A stretch of 64,000 nt of DNA, taken from NCBI RefSeq assembly GCF_001612945.1, contig NZ_BDBK01000002.1, positions 372,001 through 436,000 of the forward strand, in the 5' to 3' direction. Origin of the DNA: Nocardia inohanensis NBRC 100128. GTDB taxonomy: Bacteria > Actinomycetota > Actinomycetes > Mycobacteriales > Mycobacteriaceae. The stretch's first letter is position 1. The number at the start of each line of letters is the position of its first letter. The notes below the pieces were generated by a model. The model saw only the letters and a list, made by a program, of their open reading frames with translations. It was not told where the DNA came from and did no database searches. Below are positions 45,689 to 54,141 of this stretch, piece after piece. The position numbers were made by a program, and so were the translations under genes.

Positions 45689-45934
45689 ATGAGCGACCAG
45701 GACATTCTCGCGCGCATCAAGGACTTGGTGGACCGCGAGCACGAGCTGCGCTCGAAGACCACCAGCGGGAAGCTCGATCCCGAAACCGAACGCGCCCAGC
45801 TCGCCGATCTGGAGGTGCAGCTCGATCAGTGCTGGGATCTGCTGCGCCAGCGTCGCGCCCGGCTCGACCAGGGGCGCAATCCCGATGAGGCGCAGGCCGG
45901 CTCGGTCCGGCAGGTCGAGGGTTATCTGCAATAG
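45689..45934 (+). CDS. DUF2630 family protein
   Basis: An 81-residue, all-helical, highly charged protein (DILARIKDLVDREHELRSKT, then DLEVQLDQCWDLLRQRRARLD). It matches the DUF2630 family of small actinobacterial proteins of unknown function; two helices probably form a coiled-coil hairpin. The ribosome site is GGAGCGGAGG before ATG 45689. It sits 61 bases after the MocR stop. The 156 bases after it contain a short TGGTGG/CCACCA inverted repeat near 46043 and no gene. Confidence 0.85.
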   Translation: MSDQDILARIKDLVDREHELRSKTTSGKLDPETERAQLADLEVQLDQCWDLLRQRRARLDQGRNPDEAQAGSVRQVEGYLQ

Positions 45935-46090
45935 GCGGAGTGCGCCGGCGCGGCCCGAACGGCAGCGGGCCGCCCGGCACCGGCCGTCCGCCGCACGCCG
46001 AAGCTCCGAATTGTCCGGAGCCCGAGGTTTACCATCGATTGATGGTGGCATGGAACCACCACACTCTCAGCACGTCTGATTCCGAGGTCG

Positions 46091-47704
46091 ATGGTGGCAA
46101 CGACTGATATCAAGACCGCCGACGGTGTCGTCCGCGGTCTCCGTGGCCGCCGCGTTCTGCGCTGGCGGTCCATTCCCTTCGCCGCACCCCCGGTGGGAGA
46201 GCTGAGGTTTCGCGCTCCGCAACCGGTCCAGCCGTGGATCGGCGTGCGGGACGCGACCCAATTCGGCTATGCGGCAATGCAGCATCGCAGCGGCGCGCAG
46301 CTCGGACCGCGGCGGCAGCAGCCGACGGGCGAGGACTGCCTGACCCTGAATGTGGTGGCGCCCAGCGAGCCGGCTTCGGCGCCGCGTCCGGTCATGGTCT
46401 TCATTCACGGCGGCGGATACGTGATCGGCACCTCCGCGCTGGGTTTGTACTCCGGATCGCGGCTGGCGCTGCGCGGCGACGTCATCGTGGTTTCGGTGAA
46501 CTACCGGCTCGGTGCCTTCGGATACGTGGATTTCAGCGAATTCTCCACGCCCGCACATCAATTCGATGCCAACCTCGGCCTGCGCGATCAAGTGGCGGCG
46601 CTGGAATGGGTGCGGCGCAATATCGCCGCGTTCGGCGGCGACCCGGACAATGTCACCATCTTCGGCGAATCCGCCGGGGCGCACGCGGTGCTCGCCCTGC
46701 TGGCCACCCCGGCCGCGGCCGGGCTGTTCCATCGCGCCATCTCGCAGAGTCCGCCCGCCGACTGGGGCAGCAGCCGAGCCGATGCGCGCCTGTTCGCGCG
46801 GCGCTGCGTGGAACGGCTCGGCGCTGCACCCGGGGAGGAGGCCGCGACCCTGCTCGCCGCGGGCGCGAACGATATCCGCCGCGCCGTGGACCGGACCGTG
46901 AACGCGATCCTGCGCGATCAGCCCGGGATCTTCCCGATCGCGCCCACCGTGGACGGCGACTACCTGCCGCAAGCGCCCATCGACGCCATCGTCGGCGGGA
47001 ACGCGCACCGGGTGCCGCTCATCATCGGCACCAATCGGGACGAGGGCACGCTCTTCAGCCGCCTCGACGACACCCTGCCGACCACCGCCGATCGCATGCA
47101 TTGGCTGCTGCGGCATCCCGAAGCCGACGGGCCGGGGCGCGAGGACGATTCGGCCTACCCGAATTTCGGTGAGCATCTGCCGACCACGCCCGGCCGGTTG
47201 CATCAGGCGCTCGAAGGCAGCGCCGATTCGGTCGAGGCACGCGTGGTGGCGGCGTATCCCGGCTTCCCGGGGAAACGGGTGGCGATCCGCATGGGCGGAG
47301 ACTTCACCTTCTGGCGGCCCGCGGTACGGATCATGGAGGGGCACAGCCGGTATGCGCCCACCTACGCCTATCGATTCGATTTCGCGCCGCGCGCGATCCG
47401 CCTCGCCGGTTTCGGCGCTACCCACGCCTTGGATCTGATCCCGGTCTTCGGCGCGGTCGGCACGCCGATCGGCCGCACCCTCACCGCCATGGGCGGTCAC
47501 CGTGGTTTTCGCGCGGTATCGGAGCAGTTCCAGGAGAACTGGCTGTCGTTCGCGCGCAAGGGGTCTCCGCTGCCGAACTGGCCCGCCTACACCGAGGCCG
47601 ACCGGGCGACGATGATCATCGACTATCCGGCGCGGGTGGAGTACGACCCCGAGCGCGCCAAACGCCTTGCCTGGCAGGGGGTGCACATTCCGGCGCTGGT
47701 GTGA
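46091..47704 (+). CDS. Type B carboxylesterase
   Basis: A 537-residue alpha/beta hydrolase of the carboxylesterase/para-nitrobenzyl-esterase family. The EDCLTLNV signature (~78), oxyanion HGGGYVIG (~104-111), nucleophile in FGESAGAHA (Ser194) and RNIAAFGGDPDNVTIF just before it are all intact. No signal peptide is visible, so it is likely cytoplasmic. It hydrolyses carboxylic esters; the natural substrate is unknown. The stop directly abuts the stop of the convergent acyltransferase, the two forming TGATCA. Confidence 0.9.
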   Translation: MVATTDIKTADGVVRGLRGRRVLRWRSIPFAAPPVGELRFRAPQPVQPWIGVRDATQFGYAAMQHRSGAQLGPRRQQPTGEDCLTLNVVAPSEPASAPRPVMVFIHGGGYVIGTSALGLYSGSRLALRGDVIVVSVNYRLGAFGYVDFSEFSTPAHQFDANLGLRDQVAALEWVRRNIAAFGGDPDNVTIFGESAGAHAVLALLATPAAAGLFHRAISQSPPADWGSSRADARLFARRCVERLGAAPGEEAATLLAAGANDIRRAVDRTVNAILRDQPGIFPIAPTVDGDYLPQAPIDAIVGGNAHRVPLIIGTNRDEGTLFSRLDDTLPTTADRMHWLLRHPEADGPGREDDSAYPNFGEHLPTTPGRLHQALEGSADSVEARVVAAYPGFPGKRVAIRMGGDFTFWRPAVRIMEGHSRYAPTYAYRFDFAPRAIRLAGFGATHALDLIPVFGAVGTPIGRTLTAMGGHRGFRAVSEQFQENWLSFARKGSPLPNWPAYTEADRATMIIDYPARVEYDPERAKRLAWQGVHIPALV

Positions 47705-48955
47705 TCACCAGGTGGCGACGGGCGTCAGGCCCAGCTCGGCCAAGGCCCGGCGCGTCAGTTCGGCCAGGTGCGCGGAGCTCGGGACCGCGTCGGGATCCAG
47801 GCTGACCAGCGCCAGCGTATAGGTGTCGGCGATACGGGTCAGGTAGCCGGACAGCCGGGTGCGCGGTAGCCGATCCGCCCGCAACCCCGGGTGGATGGCG
47901 CGTGCCGCCACCCCGGTGCACGGATGCGGCCCCAGCGACAGCAGCGAATCCGGCAGACTCCCGATATTGCTGCACAGGATGTCTCGCTCGCCCGCGCCCT
48001 TGGCCAGCGCGTAGGCCCACCGGTCGGGGACGACCTGGAGGATCTCCTCGGGAATCCCGCCGGGAGCGGTCATTCGATGCTCGTACGCGGCGCGGGCCTT
48101 GCGCCGCAGGGTGGCGGGGGTGTCGTCCCGCCCGATCGACACCTCGGTCATGGCCATGTCATTGTCCACGCGCGGCTCGTCGCGGGTATCGACCGGCAGG
48201 CTCGCGGCGATGGCGTCCCCGGTGAAGCCGGTGTCCCACAGCAGGTTCGCGATGAAGTGCACGAACAAGCTGTTGGCGGTCCCGCCCCGGGTCACCGCCG
48301 CGCGATTCCAGTCCTGTACCGAGATCTGGAGCGCCGCACTGTGCGTCGCCGGGGCGCTGGAGTCCGTGCTCGTCGAACGCGCCCGCCGTTCGATCGCCGG
48401 AGCGGGGCGGGGCGGCAGGCCGTGTCGCAGGGCGCGCGCGGTACCGCCGAGCACGGTCCGCCATAGCCGCCGCGCATCGGCCCAATCCGACCGTGGCGCT
48501 ATGGGGGCCGCGAGCGGAGTGCCCGCCAGCGCGTGATCGACGGCGAGCGCCACCGCGCGGCCGTCGGCCAGCGCGTGCGAACAGGTCAGCGCGACAACGC
48601 AGCCGCCGTCGTCCAAGTGCGCGGCCGCCAGCCGCCAGCCCGGACCGGCTTCCGGATTCAGGTCCGCACCCAGCCGGTCGGCCCAATCCAGCAGTGTGGC
48701 AACGGGAATCGGCGCCTCGGTCAGCTCCAGCGGATGCGCCTGGGTGTTGATCGCCCAGCGCGGGCGAGCGCCGGGCACCAGGGGCCGCACCACCCGCCGC
48801 CCCAACGGCCCGTGCCGCAGCGCGTAGTGCACCCGCGTCAGCAGCTCCGTCTCCACCGGTTCGGCGGTACGCCAAAGTCCCTGCAACACGATCGGGGTTC
48901 CCATACCCCGATGCGCCCGCAGGAACATTTCGTCCACCACACTCAACCGATGCAT
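47705..48955 (-). CDS. WS/DGAT- or PapA-like acyltransferase
   Basis: A 416-residue protein of the CoA-dependent acyltransferase (condensation-like) superfamily. The active-site motif appears as CSHALADG (~125-132), an HHxxxDG form in which only the catalytic second His remains. The N-terminal LSVVDEMFLRAHRGMGTP is like the start of actinobacterial wax-ester/diacylglycerol acyltransferases, and the C-terminal SNIGSLPDSL region holds the second conserved block. It probably esterifies a lipid or polyketide; neither donor nor acceptor can be stated. It follows the crotonase gene by 40 bases on the same strand. Confidence 0.78.
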   Translation of the reverse strand: MHRLSVVDEMFLRAHRGMGTPIVLQGLWRTAEPVETELLTRVHYALRHGPLGRRVVRPLVPGARPRWAINTQAHPLELTEAPIPVATLLDWADRLGADLNPEAGPGWRLAAAHLDDGGCVVALTCSHALADGRAVALAVDHALAGTPLAAPIAPRSDWADARRLWRTVLGGTARALRHGLPPRPAPAIERRARSTSTDSSAPATHSAALQISVQDWNRAAVTRGGTANSLFVHFIANLLWDTGFTGDAIAASLPVDTRDEPRVDNDMAMTEVSIGRDDTPATLRRKARAAYEHRMTAPGGIPEEILQVVPDRWAYALAKGAGERDILCSNIGSLPDSLLSLGPHPCTGVAARAIHPGLRADRLPRTRLSGYLTRIADTYTLALVSLDPDAVPSSAHLAELTRRALAELGLTPVATW

Positions 48956-48995
48956 CGCCCAGGCAGCGTACCGGCCGGTACTCGGGAAAACGCGG

Positions 48996-49769
48996 TCAGG
49001 CGGAGGCTCCGTGGCGGCCCGCGCCGGAGGCGAAGCGCGCGGCCCCGTCCAAGGCCCCGTCGGAGAGGGCCTTCAGGCCATGCCGGAGTTCGTTCGCGAT
49101 GGCCGCCGGTTCCTCCAGGCCGTCCTGTTCGAGGACGGACATGCGGTCCGAGCGCAGGCAGGTTTGCGGGAGGGCGGCGAGTTCGGCGGCGAGTTGTTCG
49201 GCGGCGGAGCGGGATTCGCCCGCGGTCACGACACGGGTGACCAGGCCGATCTGGAGGGCTTCGGTGGCGCTGACGGCGCGGCCGGTGAGGATCAGGTCCA
49301 TGGCGCGGCCGGTGCCGATGATACGGGGCAGCCGGACGGTGCCGCCGTCGATGAGCGGCACACCCCAGCGGCGGCAGAAGACGCCGAAGGTGCTGTCCTG
49401 CTCGGCGACTCGCAGATCGCACCAGAGGGCGAGTTCGAGGCCGCCCGCGACCGCGTAACCGGAGACGGCGGCGATGACGGGTTTGGAGAGCCGCATGCGG
49501 GTGGGGCCCATGGGGCCGTCGCCGTCCTCGGTGACCTGGTTGGAGCGTTCGGTGCCGAGGGACTTGAGGTCGGCGCCGGCGCAGAAGGTGCCGCCCTCGC
49601 CCCAGAGCACGGCCACCGCGGCGGTGGGGTCGGCGTCGAATTCCCGGAAGGCGTCGGCGAGGGCTTGCGCGGTCGGGCCGTCCACGGCATTGCGGGCTTG
49701 GGGGCGGTGCAGGATGACGGTGTAGACGGGGCCTTTGCGCTCCACTCGTACGCTCACGAGCTCGACCAT
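48996..49769 (-). CDS. Enoyl-CoA hydratase/isomerase (crotonase) family
   Basis: A 257-residue crotonase: RPQARNAVDGPTAQALADAF near the N-terminus, the oxyanion-hole segment GTFCAGADLKSLG (~64-76), and SKPVIAAVSGYAVAGGLELAL (~102-122) with the second backbone NH. The position of one catalytic Glu of true hydratases is occupied by Asp/Trp-rich sequence (CRRWGVPLIDGG), so hydratase, isomerase or another CoA reaction remain possible. ATG at 49769, with an internal GTG (49757) as alternative. Divergent from a TetR gene with a strong palindrome between. Confidence 0.88.
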   Translation of the reverse strand: MVELVSVRVERKGPVYTVILHRPQARNAVDGPTAQALADAFREFDADPTAAVAVLWGEGGTFCAGADLKSLGTERSNQVTEDGDGPMGPTRMRLSKPVIAAVSGYAVAGGLELALWCDLRVAEQDSTFGVFCRRWGVPLIDGGTVRLPRIIGTGRAMDLILTGRAVSATEALQIGLVTRVVTAGESRSAAEQLAAELAALPQTCLRSDRMSVLEQDGLEEPAAIANELRHGLKALSDGALDGAARFASGAGRHGASA

Positions 49770-49793
49770 ACGCCGTAAATCAGGGGTGGCGTC

Positions 49794-49820
49794 AAGAAAT
49801 GAATCTATGGTTCACTTCTT
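49794..49820. promoter_or_regulatory. TetR operator, near-perfect 27-bp palindrome
   Basis: AAGAAATGAA (49794-49803) and TTCACTTCTT (49811-49820) form 10-bp arms with one mismatch and a 7-bp spacer. It sits between the divergent crotonase and TetR starts. Because the in-frame ATG at 49799 falls inside it, the TetR gene more likely starts at GTG 49823. Confidence 0.75.
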
Positions 49821-49822
49821 TC

Positions 49823-50482
49823 GTGGCCTACCGGAGAACACCCGCCGTGCAGGCCCGCCTCGACGCCCAGGCGGGGTCGATCGTGCGGGCCGCCATGACC
49901 GTGCTCTCCCGCGACGGCTACGCCGGGCTCTCGGTGGCCGCGGTCGCCGCCGAAGCGGGCGTCGCCACCGGCACCGTCTACAAGAGCTTCAGCGGCAAGG
50001 CCGAACTGGTCACCGCCGTCTTCCGGGAAGTCGTCACCCGCGAGGTCGCCGCGGTCGCCGCCGCGGGCGGTGGCACCGCTGCGGACCGAGACCCGGAAGC
50101 GGCCGCTTCGGAACGCGGTGTGGTCGAACGGGTTACGGCGGCGGTCGAGACGTTCGCGGGCCGCGCGCTGAAGAATCCCAAACTGGCCTACGTCCTGCTC
50201 GCCGAACCGGTGGACGCCGCGGTCGACACCGAACGCCTGCGGTTCCGCCGCGCCTTCGCCGAGATCTACGAGCACGCCATCGCCGAGGGCGTGGCAAAAG
50301 GTCAACTGCCGCCGCAGAATCCGCGCACCAGCGCCACCGCGCTGGTCGGCGCCATCGGCGAGGTGCTGGTCGGGCCGCTGGCCGAACAATTACAGAGCGA
50401 GTCGGTGGTCCCCGAACTCGTCGCTTTCGCGCTGCGCGCACTCGGCGTGCCCGGCGATGACGCCGCGCCGCCTCGGAAATAG
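49823..50482 (+). CDS. TetR-family transcriptional regulator
   Basis: A 219-residue TetR protein (VAYRRTPAVQARLDAQAGSI, then VAAVAAEAGVATGTVYKSF as the helix-turn-helix, ~38-56). The C-terminal domain (RALKNPKLAYVLLAEPVDAA) resembles TetR proteins found beside acyl-CoA dehydrogenases. GTG at 49823 follows the palindrome at 49794. It lies 8 bases before the AidB-like gene and is divergent from the crotonase gene, so it probably controls both, responding to an acyl-CoA or fatty acid. Confidence 0.87.
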   Translation: MAYRRTPAVQARLDAQAGSIVRAAMTVLSRDGYAGLSVAAVAAEAGVATGTVYKSFSGKAELVTAVFREVVTREVAAVAAAGGGTAADRDPEAAASERGVVERVTAAVETFAGRALKNPKLAYVLLAEPVDAAVDTERLRFRRAFAEIYEHAIAEGVAKGQLPPQNPRTSATALVGAIGEVLVGPLAEQLQSESVVPELVAFALRALGVPGDDAAPPRK

Positions 50483-50490
50483 GAGTTCCC

Positions 50491-52113
50491 ATGCACACCC
50501 ATGATGTGTTCAACCAGGTGCCGGACATCGTCCCGTTCGACAATTCCCGCAATCCCGCGCTGATCGAGGGTTTGCACCGGGAAGGCGCGGGGTGGGCCGA
50601 GCAGGAGGTCCGGGACCTCGGCGCGCTCGCGGGCGGAGCCATGGCGCAGGAGTGGGGGGTGCTCGCCAACCAGTACCCGCCGGTGCTGCACACCCACGAC
50701 CGCTTCGGCAATCGCGTCGACGAGGTGGAGTTCCACCCGTATTGGCACGAATTGATGAATGTCGCTGTGGCGCAGGGATTGCACGGTTCCCCGTGGGCCG
50801 ATGACCGTCCGGGCGCGCACGCCGCCCGCGCCGCCAAGTTCTACACCTGGGGCGTGGTCGACGCCGGCCACATGTGCCCGATCTCCATGACCTACGCGGT
50901 GATTCCGGCGCTGCGCCACAATCCGGAACTGTCGGCGCGGTACGAGCCGCTGCTCACCTCCCGCGAATACGACTTCGGCCTGCGTGAACCGTCCACCAAG
51001 TCCGGTCTCATCGCGGGCATGTCCATGACCGAGAAGCAGGGCGGCTCCGACGTCCGCGCCAATACCACCACGGCCACACCGCAATCCGACGGCACGTACC
51101 GCATCGTCGGCCACAAATGGTTCACCTCGGCCCCGATGTCGGACATGTTCCTGACGCTGGCCCAGGCGCCGGGCGGCCTGTCCTGCTTCCTGCTGCCCCG
51201 GGTGCTGCCCGACGGCAGCCGCAATCCCCTTCGCCTGCAACGGCTCAAGGACAAGCTGGGCAACAAGTCCAACGCCTCCTCCGAGATCGAATACGAGAAC
51301 GCCACCGGCTGGCTGGTCGGCGCGGAGGGCGCGGGCGTCAAGACCATCATCGAGATGGTGAACATGACGCGGCTGGACTGCGTGATCGGATCCGCCACCG
51401 GGATGCGCGCCGGTGTGGTGCACGCGGTGCATCACGCCCGGCATCGAAAGGCGTTCGGCAAGAACCTGATCGATCAGCCCGCCATGCGCAATGTGCTGGC
51501 CGATCTGGTCATCGAATCCGATGCCGCCACCACCGTCATGATGCGGCTGGCCGGCGCCACCGACCGGGCGTCGAGCGATCCGGCCGAGGCGGCGCTGCGC
51601 CGCATCGCGCTGGCGGTCACCAAGTACTGGGTGTGCAAGCGCGCCCCCGCGCACGCCGCCGAAGCCCTGGAATGCCTGGGCGGCAACGGGTATGTGGAGG
51701 AATCGGGGATGCCGCGGCTCTACCGCGAGGCCCCGCTCATGTCCATCTGGGAGGGGTCGGGCAATGTGGCGGCGCTGGATGCCCTGCGCGCCATGGGCCG
51801 GCAGCCCGAGACGGTCGAAGCCTTCTTCGACGAGGTGAACCTGGCCCGCGGCGCGAACCGCTACCTGGACGAGGCCATCGACCGAATCGGCAAGGAGCTT
51901 ACCGATTTCGCCGATATCGAATACCGCGCGCGGCGGGTGATCGAGCTGATGGCGCTGGTCTTGCAGGGCGCGCAGCTGGTCCGGCACGGCCACGCGGCCA
52001 TCGCGGATGCCTTCTGCGGCAGCCGTTTCGGCGGCGACTGGGGTATCGCCTTCGGCACCCTGCCGGTCGGCGTGGACACCGAGGCGATCCTCGAGCGCGC
52101 CTACCTTTCCTGA
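50491..52113 (+). CDS. AidB-like acyl-CoA dehydrogenase
   Basis: A 540-residue flavoprotein with the layout and length of AidB/isovaleryl-CoA-dehydrogenase-like proteins: long N-terminal helical part, MTEKQGGSDVRANTTTA (~175-191, FAD-binding), GHKWFTSAPMSDMFL, LGNKSNASSEIEYENATGWL, and ECLGGNGYVEESGMPRLYREAP with the base-region Glu. AidB of E. coli protects DNA during alkylation stress, but many actinobacterial relatives are metabolic. Placement directly after a TetR gene and next to crotonase and racemase genes favours acyl-CoA metabolism. Confidence 0.88.
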   Translation: MHTHDVFNQVPDIVPFDNSRNPALIEGLHREGAGWAEQEVRDLGALAGGAMAQEWGVLANQYPPVLHTHDRFGNRVDEVEFHPYWHELMNVAVAQGLHGSPWADDRPGAHAARAAKFYTWGVVDAGHMCPISMTYAVIPALRHNPELSARYEPLLTSREYDFGLREPSTKSGLIAGMSMTEKQGGSDVRANTTTATPQSDGTYRIVGHKWFTSAPMSDMFLTLAQAPGGLSCFLLPRVLPDGSRNPLRLQRLKDKLGNKSNASSEIEYENATGWLVGAEGAGVKTIIEMVNMTRLDCVIGSATGMRAGVVHAVHHARHRKAFGKNLIDQPAMRNVLADLVIESDAATTVMMRLAGATDRASSDPAEAALRRIALAVTKYWVCKRAPAHAAEALECLGGNGYVEESGMPRLYREAPLMSIWEGSGNVAALDALRAMGRQPETVEAFFDEVNLARGANRYLDEAIDRIGKELTDFADIEYRARRVIELMALVLQGAQLVRHGHAAIADAFCGSRFGGDWGIAFGTLPVGVDTEAILERAYLS

Positions 52114-52122
52114 AACAGGCTT

Positions 52123-52314
52123 TCAGCCCAGGTCGAGACCCTGGGCGGCAAGCTCCTCGCGCAGGATCCGGATGGCTTTGGGCCCGACGCCGTGCAACTC
52201 CAGCAGCGCGGCTTCGGGCACGCCGGCCAGCTGCTCCAGACGGGTGTATCCGGCGCCGGTGAGGGCGCGTGTGGCCGGTGCGCCGATACCGCGTGGCAGT
52301 GCCGATTCGCTCAT
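52123..52314 (-). CDS. Small helix-hairpin-helix protein
   Basis: A 63-residue protein: GIGAPATRALTGAGYTRLEQ, then LAGVPEAALLELHGVGPKAIRILREEL. This is the helix-hairpin-helix pattern (LHGVGPKAI) similar to the C-terminal domain of RNA polymerase alpha and to other HhH DNA-binding modules. It is probably a nucleic-acid-binding or partner-binding protein of unknown role. Its stop is 9 bases from the convergent AidB-like stop, and its start is divergent from the racemase gene. Confidence 0.75.
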   Translation of the reverse strand: MSESALPRGIGAPATRALTGAGYTRLEQLAGVPEAALLELHGVGPKAIRILREELAAQGLDLG

Positions 52315-52423
52315 GCAGTGAGCCTAGATGCGCGAGCGGAAACCGGGCGACTTGTCGATGGCGGAGCGATTTGCAACGTGTTCTACTTCTGGGAAATCCG
52401 CCGAATTCTCAGGGGGTGCCCGA

Positions 52424-53539
52424 ATGGGTGCGACGAAAGGTCCGCTGGACGGGGTCCGGGTCATCGAGCTGGCCAGCATCGGGCCCGGTCCGCACGCGGG
52501 CATGATGCTCGCCGATCTCGGTGCGGACGTGGTCCGGGTGCAGCGGCCCGGCGATCGGTCGGGTCACGGTCCGATGCGGGCGCAACTGCGCGGGCGGCGC
52601 GTGGTGGAGGCCGATTTCAAGCATCCCGACGATATCGAGAAGGTGCTCGGGCTGGTCGAGAAGGCCGATGTACTGATCGAGGGCTTCCGCCCGGGCGTGG
52701 CCGAACGGCTCGGCCTCGGGCCGGAGCAGGCCCAGGCCCGCAACCCGCGGCTCGTCTACGGCCGCATGACCGGCTGGGGTCAGGAGGGCCCGCGCGCGCA
52801 GCAGGCCGGGCACGACATCAACTACATCGGGCTCACCGGCGCGCTGCACGGCATCGGCCGCAAGGGGGAACGCCCCGTCCCGCCGATCAACCTGCTCGGC
52901 GATTACGGCGGCGGTTCGGTCTTCCTGGTGCTCGGCATCGTCACCGCCCTGTACGAGCGCGAACGCTCCGGACAAGGCCAGATCATCGACGCCGCCATGG
53001 TCGACGGCGTGCTGACCATCGCGCACTCCATCTGGGCGCTGAACCAGGGCGGCTACTGGTCCGACGAGCGCGGCAGCAACCTGCTGGACACCGGAATGGC
53101 TTGGTACGACACGTACCAGACCTCCGACGGCGAATACCTGGCCGTCGGAGCTTTCGAACCACAGTTCTACGCCGAACTGCTCCGCGTGCTCGAACTGTCC
53201 TCGGAATCCCTTCCACACCAAATGGATCCGAACGGCCAAGAGATCCTGCGCAAGATCTTCACCGAGAAGTTCCGCAGCAGAACCCAGGCCGAATGGGCGG
53301 AACTCTTCGACGGCGTCGACGCCTGCGTCACCCCGATCCGCAGCTTCGCCGACGCCACCCGAGACGACCATCTGCGCGCCCGCGGCGCCCTCATCGAACT
53401 CGACGGCATACTCCAACCCGCTCCCGCCCCGCGCTTCTCGCGCACCGTGCCACCGCTCCCCGCACCCGCGCCGACCGAGATCACCCCGATCGGCGAGGTG
53501 TGGGCTCAGCCGCCCGGGCCCGGCACCGCCACGTCGTGA
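52424..53539 (+). CDS. Alpha-methylacyl-CoA racemase (CaiB/BaiF family III CoA transferase fold)
   Basis: A 371-residue protein. The N-terminal GVRVIELASIGPGPHAGMML motif is shared by AMACRs; the two catalytic residues align as His130 (AGHDINYIGLTG) and Asp160 (LLGDYGGGS), matching His126/Asp156 of the mycobacterial enzyme MCR. It interconverts R- and S-2-methylacyl-CoA, needed for beta-oxidation of branched lipids or sterol side chains. ATG at 52424 follows AGGGGGT. It forms a lipid/CoA neighbourhood with crotonase and the AidB-like dehydrogenase. Confidence 0.92.
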   Translation: MGATKGPLDGVRVIELASIGPGPHAGMMLADLGADVVRVQRPGDRSGHGPMRAQLRGRRVVEADFKHPDDIEKVLGLVEKADVLIEGFRPGVAERLGLGPEQAQARNPRLVYGRMTGWGQEGPRAQQAGHDINYIGLTGALHGIGRKGERPVPPINLLGDYGGGSVFLVLGIVTALYERERSGQGQIIDAAMVDGVLTIAHSIWALNQGGYWSDERGSNLLDTGMAWYDTYQTSDGEYLAVGAFEPQFYAELLRVLELSSESLPHQMDPNGQEILRKIFTEKFRSRTQAEWAELFDGVDACVTPIRSFADATRDDHLRARGALIELDGILQPAPAPRFSRTVPPLPAPAPTEITPIGEVWAQPPGPGTATS

Positions 53540-53594
53540 AATGGGGCGGTTGCCCGATACGCTCCGAACCGCCCGCTTCCTAAACTGGCCGATC

Positions 53595-54074
53595 ATGAAA
53601 GCACGCGCATTCGCCGGAGCGGCGCTGGCCGCGGTCGCCATGGTCGTGGCCGGCACCGGAACCGCTTCCGCCGAACCCATCGACGTCGATCCCGCGCTGT
53701 TCATGGACGGCGACACCGTCTACTTCGCGGACTGGTACAACGCCGCCTACTGCGCCATCCACGCCAATGGCGATGTCGGATGCGACATTCCGGCCGGCGG
53801 CACCCTCTGGGGCGTGATCCCGGTCAACGACGTCGTCATCGACATGGCCTTCCTGCCCGCGCACCCCACCTTCGGCCTGGCCGGCCCGCACGGCCGCCCC
53901 GGCAGCCGCTGGATCACCGACGTCCCGCGCCCCGACGGCAACGTGTACGACGGCACCCGCATCACCTACGCCGGCGTGACCTGTGTGGGCGGCCGCGCCG
54001 GTCGCGGCGGCGGCGGTATCACCTGCGACGCCAAGGGCCACCACTTCCGGACCGCACCCCTGTCCATCAGCTGA
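53595..54074 (+). CDS. Secreted protein, unknown function
   Basis: A 159-residue protein with a signal peptide (MKARAFAGAALAAVAMVVAG, cleavage near TASAEP, ~26-28). The mature part has four Cys (AAYCAIH, VGCDIP, GVTCVG, ITCDAK), consistent with two disulfides, and a Gly/Arg-rich loop before the last pair. No domain recognised. The TGCCCGATAC sequence 35-44 bases upstream resembles the box found at 55561 and 62521. Confidence 0.78.
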   Translation: MKARAFAGAALAAVAMVVAGTGTASAEPIDVDPALFMDGDTVYFADWYNAAYCAIHANGDVGCDIPAGGTLWGVIPVNDVVIDMAFLPAHPTFGLAGPHGRPGSRWITDVPRPDGNVYDGTRITYAGVTCVGGRAGRGGGGITCDAKGHHFRTAPLSIS

Positions 54075-54141
54075 CGACACACCGGGGCTGAGAGCAAGCC
54101 CACGCTTCCCGGCGGGCGGCGCCGCGGATTAGCGTCGGGGC

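Noticed and set aside
49799..49822. ATG at 49799 as the TetR start
   Set aside because: It lies inside the operator palindrome and would add 8 atypical residues; GTG 49823 gives the normal TetR arm.
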